Shown piece after piece: positions 60,414 to 64,000 of a stretch of 64,000 bases of DNA; position 1 is the first letter of the stretch; the number at the start of each line of letters is the position of its first letter. The notes under the pieces were generated by a model. That model saw only the letters and a list, made by a program, of their open reading frames with translations. It was not told the DNA's origin and ran no database searches. The DNA comes from Clostridium sp. HBUAS56010 (GTDB taxonomy: Bacteria > Bacillota > Clostridia > Lachnospirales > Lachnospiraceae). Position numbers and translations under genes: made by a program. The stretch covers positions 81,397 to 145,396 of the forward strand of contig NZ_SULJ01000011.1 of the NCBI RefSeq assembly GCF_007115105.1. Reading direction: 5' to 3'.

Positions 60414-60995
60414 CTATAATCCCAGACTTTTCCTGATCTCCTCCAGACACTTCTCCAGATCGTCATTTTTATATCTTTTTTTAATTCCGCACTTCTCTAA
60501 GTTTTCCTCTTTAAAATCCTCTTCATCTGCCAGAAATCTTCTGCAGATCTCCTTATACTTCTGAACCCTCTGATTCCGTTCCCGCTCCAAAGCCCTTAAA
60601 AGTCTCTCTCCATCCTCAACCTCAATGTAAAGAGGAACCACATGATCCCTTCCAAAATAATCTCTTACCTTCTCATAGGATTCCAATGTCCCAATCATCA
60701 GATACTTATTTTCTGCTGTCAAATCAATCTGCCCGTCATCCACAGTAAAATAAGTCCATGGTCCATATACGGTTTCATAAGTTCTCTCTTCAATCAGCTT
60801 TTTCTGCTGTCTGAATTCCTCAAGTCTCATAAACGTTGTAAAATAATACTCTATCCCCTCTCTCTCCCCATCCCGCCTGGGTCTGGTTGTATAAAGAACA
60901 ACTCTCTTTAACTGCGGAAACCGCTCGGATAACTTCTGATAAATAGTATCTTTCCCCGAAGCACTTTTTCCCATCACATAAAATATTTTTCCCAT
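60414..60995 (-). CDS. Guanylate kinase-like protein
   Basis: About 193 residues of the guanylate kinase fold: P-loop GKSASGKDT instead of the usual GPSGAGKGT, and the GMP-binding stretch LYTTRPRRDGEREGIEYYFTT. The usual E-x-N-Y-G-T part reads ERTYETVYGPW. The divergence suggests a paralogue beside a canonical gmk elsewhere, but GMP kinase activity is still possible. GGAG sits 6 nt before the ATG at 60995; the frame opens four codons earlier. Confidence 0.8.
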   Translation of the reverse strand: MGKIFYVMGKSASGKDTIYQKLSERFPQLKRVVLYTTRPRRDGEREGIEYYFTTFMRLEEFRQQKKLIEERTYETVYGPWTYFTVDDGQIDLTAENKYLMIGTLESYEKVRDYFGRDHVVPLYIEVEDGERLLRALERERNQRVQKYKEICRRFLADEEDFKEENLEKCGIKKRYKNDDLEKCLEEIRKSLGL

Positions 60996-61022
60996 CATAT
61001 ACTCCATATTTCTCGCAAACGA

Positions 61023-61139
61023 TATCTATTAACTCTATTTATTAAACACACACATACTAACTTTATCTATTAAACACACATACTAACTCTATTTATTAAA
61101 CACACACTAACTCTATCTATTAAACACACATACTAACTC
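61023..61139. repeat. Tandem repeat of about 26 bp
   Basis: Units at 61036-61063 (28 bp), 61064-61089 (26 bp), 61090-61113 (24 bp) and 61114-61139 (26 bp), preceded by a shortened copy at 61023-61035 and followed by a decayed one from 61140. The unit is TATCTATTAAACACACATAC then TAACTC; copies differ mainly in the number of CA dinucleotides. It fills the gap between the decarboxylase stop and the guanylate kinase-like start and is non-coding. Confidence 0.9.
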
Positions 61140-61161
61140 TATCTTCTAAACAATGCAGCAT

Positions 61162-62667
61162 TTATCTCTCATCACTCAAAACAAGCACCTCTTCAGAATC
61201 CTCATCTTCCAGCCCCTGAACAGAAAGTCCCTGCCGCTTATACGCTTCAATCAATTCAATGATACCCTTATCCATCACTTCCCCAGGAGTAACAATTGGA
61301 ATTCCTGGCGGGTACACATAGATAAACTCTGCTGAAACCTTCCCCTGTGCCTTTCTAATATTCACTCTGTGCCTTGGTGCATCCATAGCTTCATACATGG
61401 AAAACCGACTCTCTGGCTTTTTATTAAGCCTCATTACCAGATCCATGCCTTCATAAGATTTTAAATGTTCCCCACACATTACAGTCTGTTTTCCATCCTC
61501 TATACCATTCATCTCATAAAGTTCTTCATCAATTTCTAACAACCCATTGCACAACCTGGATAACCCCTCATCGGTATCGGCAAAGGTTGTTATTGCTGTT
61601 ACATAATCAAAACCACACATCTCCATCTCCAAATGGTAGTGATTCCTCAGCCTCTCTCCCAGTTCATTTCCAGACATTCCAGTTCCTCTTGTGGATATAA
61701 TAATCTTAGATATATCCAAATCAAACACATCCTGCTTTCCCTTTATCTCTTCCCCAAGGATACGAAGACATTTCATTTTTTGAAGCCTGCAGCGAGCCTC
61801 ATGAAGTCTTTTTGAGAAGTCCTTCATTTCCCGTTGTCCCTCTTCAACCATATACCGGATACAGTTTTCAATTCCCGCCATCATAATATAAGATGGACTG
61901 CTGGTCTGATACATCTGTAAATAACGCTCTAATTTTGCCAGATCAACAAATCCCCTTTTTCCATGCACAATTGCAGTCTGGGTAAATGAAGGTAGAGTCT
62001 TATGGAGACTCTGAATTACAAGATCCGCCCCTAATTCCAATGCAGAAACAGGAAATCCAGAAGCCTTTCCGAATGGGAAATGAGCTCCATGAGCCTCATC
62101 CACAATCAAAGGTTTTTGAAATTTGTGAACTACCTCAGCAATTGCCTTTATATCAGAGACAACACCATCATAAGTTGGGGAAACAATAAATACTGCCTGT
62201 ATATCTGGATGATTTTTCAACAATGCTTGTATTTTTTTAGCAGATAATCCACCTTGTACCCCAAAATCCGGTACCAATTGTGGATAAACGTACTCCGTTT
62301 TTAACCGGTTGAGGAAAACTCCATGAAATGCAGATTTATGACAATTTCTGCTCATGAGAATGGTTCCTCCATTGGTAACAGTCCCACCAATCGAACTCAG
62401 AATTCCACAACTGCTTCCATTTACGAGATAATAACTCTTATCACTTCCATAAACATCTGCAGCCCACTTCATAGAATCCTTTAGAATTCCCTCTGGATGA
62501 TGCAAATTATCAAATCCATCAATCTCTGTTATATCAATTAAAAATGGATTGGGGATACCCTCTCCAAATTTACTCTTCCACTGTCTTTTATGTCCTGGCA
62601 TATGAAACGGATAAAAATCCGAATTCCCATAATCAATTAATCGCTTCAATAAATTAGGCTTATCCAT
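61162..62667 (-). CDS. Orn/Lys/Arg decarboxylase family protein
   Basis: 501 residues, fold type I PLP enzyme. It starts with FYPFHMPGHKRQWKSKFGEGIP and IDITEIDGFDNLHHPEGILKDSMKWAADVYGSDKSYYLVNGSSCGILSSI. It has the PLP Asp in LIVDEAHGAHFPFG and the Schiff-base Lys in LVIQSLHKTLPSFTQTA, followed by the C-terminal domain of the SpeA/LdcC/YaaO group. It likely decarboxylates arginine, lysine or ornithine to a polyamine; the specificity cannot be read. YaaO-type genes commonly lie near gmk- and holB-like genes in Firmicutes, as here. Confidence 0.92.
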   Translation of the reverse strand: MDKPNLLKRLIDYGNSDFYPFHMPGHKRQWKSKFGEGIPNPFLIDITEIDGFDNLHHPEGILKDSMKWAADVYGSDKSYYLVNGSSCGILSSIGGTVTNGGTILMSRNCHKSAFHGVFLNRLKTEYVYPQLVPDFGVQGGLSAKKIQALLKNHPDIQAVFIVSPTYDGVVSDIKAIAEVVHKFQKPLIVDEAHGAHFPFGKASGFPVSALELGADLVIQSLHKTLPSFTQTAIVHGKRGFVDLAKLERYLQMYQTSSPSYIMMAGIENCIRYMVEEGQREMKDFSKRLHEARCRLQKMKCLRILGEEIKGKQDVFDLDISKIIISTRGTGMSGNELGERLRNHYHLEMEMCGFDYVTAITTFADTDEGLSRLCNGLLEIDEELYEMNGIEDGKQTVMCGEHLKSYEGMDLVMRLNKKPESRFSMYEAMDAPRHRVNIRKAQGKVSAEFIYVYPPGIPIVTPGEVMDKGIIELIEAYKRQGLSVQGLEDEDSEEVLVLSDER

Positions 62668-62715
62668 GATCCAACCATTCCTTTCGTCCTTTCAGTATAG
62701 CATCCTTGCCCTTTC

Positions 62716-62744
62716 TTTACAAATCATTCTGACAGCGTTATAAT
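62716..62744 (+). promoter_or_regulatory. Promoter of the small gene at 62832
   Basis: TTTACA at 62716-62721 and TATAAT at 62739-62744, 17-bp spacer, with an 80-nt AT-rich leader. Confidence 0.75.
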
Positions 62745-62831
62745 TAACCCATGATTTCCCAAAAGACAATATAATATAAAAATTTGGCAAAGCTAACTAT
62801 TAAATAACAAAACTAAAAGGGAGAAATAGAA

Positions 62832-63062
62832 ATGAGAAGGATCGAATTTAAAATGGAACGCCCTGGTCTTGTAAAAGCAAATGACGAGGTCCATATTATA
62901 GAAAGAGAAGGAACCAGCAGCTATAGTTATATCATTGAACCAGCCGTTGCTATGTCTGGTTGCTATACCGGGCGAGATCGTATAAAATCCGACCATGGCA
63001 TTGTAAAAGAAGTAAAACATAATGACCGAGGATATTATGTGATTGTAGAATTTGATGAATGA
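62832..63062 (+). CDS. Small beta-rich protein of unknown function
   Basis: 76 residues: MRRIEFKMERPGLVKANDEVHIIERE, then SYSYIIEPAVAMSGCYTGRDRIKS and GIVKEVKHNDRGYYVIVEFDE. Alternating strands suggest a small barrel; no motif I can name. AGGGAG precedes the ATG and a good promoter lies upstream, so it is probably real. It is a single-gene unit between the decarboxylase and the tRNA cluster. Confidence 0.75.
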   Translation: MRRIEFKMERPGLVKANDEVHIIEREGTSSYSYIIEPAVAMSGCYTGRDRIKSDHGIVKEVKHNDRGYYVIVEFDE

Positions 63063-63144
63063 TTCTACAATCTCTTTTCACTGTAGCCTTTTATATTCAG
63101 ATAATATAAAAAGCCTCGAAACATTTCTGTTTCAAGGCTTGTCC

Positions 63145-63217
63145 TGAGACACCGGGGATTCGAACCCCGGACAACTTGATTAAAAGTCAAGTGCTCTACC
63201 ACCTGAGCTAGTATCCC
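63145..63217 (-). tRNA. tRNA-Lys (anticodon TTT)
   Basis: 73 nt on the minus strand, GGGATAC...GTGTCTC-A acceptor, anticodon loop CTTTTAA, TTCGAATC T loop. No CCA encoded. Last of the seven-gene array. Confidence 0.96.
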
Positions 63218-63220
63218 ATA

Positions 63221-63293
<73 letters not shown>

Positions 63294-63337
63294 TCATGTA
63301 CACTTTAGTAAAATACCCACTAAAACTACATAAAAAA

Positions 63338-63411
<74 letters not shown>

Positions 63412-63462
63412 CTATTAAATTATATGATATTATATGCAGTGATTGAGATTTTAATCACTGAA

Positions 63463-63544
63463 TGGATGGAGATGGATTCGAACCATCGAAACGTGTCGTA
63501 ACAGATTTACAGTCTGCCCCCTTTGGCCACTCGGGAACCCATCC
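63463..63544 (-). tRNA. tRNA-Tyr (anticodon GTA)
   Basis: 82 nt with a long variable arm (class II), loop CTGTAAA, acceptor GGATGGG...CTCCATCC-type pairing. Confidence 0.95.
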
Positions 63545-63565
63545 ATATATTGTTTTTCTGATACA

Positions 63566-63638
63566 AGCCGATGATCGGACTCGAACCGATAACCTGCTGA
63601 TTACAAATCAGCTGCTCTGCCAATTGAGCCACATCGGC
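63566..63638 (-). tRNA. tRNA-Thr (anticodon TGT)
   Basis: 73 nt, acceptor GCCGATG...CATCGGC-T, loop TTTGTAA. Confidence 0.95.
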
Positions 63639-63675
63639 ACAAATCTTTTAATACCTATCGCGCTTACATACTGAA

Positions 63676-63748
63676 TGGGACCTATAGGGCTCGAACCTAT
63701 GACCCTCTGCTTGTAAGGCAGATGCTCTCCCAGCTGAGCTAAGATCCC
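63676..63748 (-). tRNA. tRNA-Val (anticodon TAC)
   Basis: 73 nt, acceptor GGGATCT...AGGTCCC-A, loop CTTACAA. Confidence 0.95.
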
Positions 63749-63771
63749 ATAAACAAATTGTAGTTGCGAAA

Positions 63772-63845
63772 CGACCCGGATGGGACTCGAACCCACGACC
63801 TCCGCCGTGACAGGGCGGCGCTCTAACCAACTGAGCCACCAGGCC
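63772..63845 (-). tRNA. tRNA-Asp (anticodon GTC)
   Basis: 74 nt, acceptor GGCCTGG...CCGGGTC-G, loop CTGTCAC with a GC-rich stem. First gene of the array in transcription order within the window. Confidence 0.95.
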
Positions 63846-63924
63846 AAACCTATTTGAAGGTTAATACATATACCCTCAAAACCACACATTGTTATATATC
63901 TTCTTCATCCGTTCTTTCCTCTTT

Positions 63925-63967
63925 ATCAAAATACTAAGCTCGGTAATACCTCGCTAAGTGTTTTGAT
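63925..63967. repeat. Imperfect inverted repeat at the window end
   Basis: ATCAAAATACTAAGC at 63925-63939 and GCTAAGTGTTTTGAT at 63953-63967 pair at 13 of 15 positions with a 13-nt loop. It lies upstream of the tRNA array in the minus direction; it could be a processing stem or the edge of an rRNA operon spacer. The sequence ends before this can be decided. Confidence 0.55.
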
Positions 63968-64000
63968 ATGCCTCGCACTAAACTCGTTGAATAACTCGTT

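Noticed and set aside
61023..61139. CRISPR-like array
   Set aside because: Units are contiguous with no unique spacers and no cas genes are present, so it is a tandem repeat.
63608..63889. 93-codon minus-strand frame across the tRNA genes
   Set aside because: It is translation of tRNA sequence (Val, Asp and Thr genes), not a protein gene.

Overview
The window is chromosomal DNA from a low-GC, anaerobic, spore-forming member of the Clostridia, most likely a Lachnospiraceae. The grounds are: a FabK-type fatty acid synthesis operon with fused AccD-AccA, sporulation genes (yyaC, spmA, ricT), FprA flavoprotein, a CBS-domain pyrophosphatase, DUF5711 and DUF6612 proteins, AGGAGG-type ribosome binding sites throughout, and tRNA genes without encoded CCA. 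I see no insertion sequence, prophage, CRISPR array or rRNA gene. Several starts below are moved downstream of the longest reading frame because the ribosome binding site lies inside it.

Layout. 1-6.4 kb: a carbohydrate ABC importer (binding protein, two permeases) followed by a DUF2264 gene cut by the window edge, divergent from a YesN/YesM-type two-component system; a 13-bp direct repeat lies between them. 6.4-8.4 kb: an FNR-like regulator with a cysteine-rich N-terminus and an FprA flavodiiron protein; the fprA promoter carries an FNR-type box at about -41.5. 8.4-21.5 kb: nine minus-strand genes for a synthase-dependent exopolysaccharide, containing a processive GT2 synthase, a BcsB-like partner, a degenerate GGDEF protein that keeps the c-di-GMP I-site, a DUF2334 deacetylase-like protein, a thioredoxin-GH8 fusion, WecB, and what looks like a polyprenyl-phosphate glycosyl decoration module. 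This is the most interesting system in the window. 21.6-24.5 kb: a secreted protein and a chemoreceptor.

24.5-39.9 kb, mostly minus strand: shikimate kinase-like protein, flavin reductase, CBS-pyrophosphatase; ROK glucokinase, transketolase, DUF5711, an MPN-like/LysM protein and YyaC; Pgi; MTA/SAH nucleosidase. 40-45.8 kb: a TSCPD protein, a secreted family 9 pectate lyase, SpmA, and a calcium-type P-ATPase behind an XRE regulator with its own operator-like promoter.

46.1-56.5 kb: an eleven-gene fatty acid operon (fabH-acpP-fabK-fabD-fabG-fabF-accB-fabZ-accC-accDA-FMN oxidoreductase) with two copies of a TACTTTGA-N3-TCAAAGTA-type operator. 56.7-62.7 kb: rsmI, trmN6, ricT, holB, a guanylate kinase-like gene, a roughly 26-bp tandem repeat and an Orn/Lys/Arg decarboxylase. 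63.1-63.85 kb: seven tRNA genes (Asp, Val, Thr, Tyr, fMet, Phe, Lys in transcription order).

Functional assignments come from reading motifs by eye; no database search was possible.
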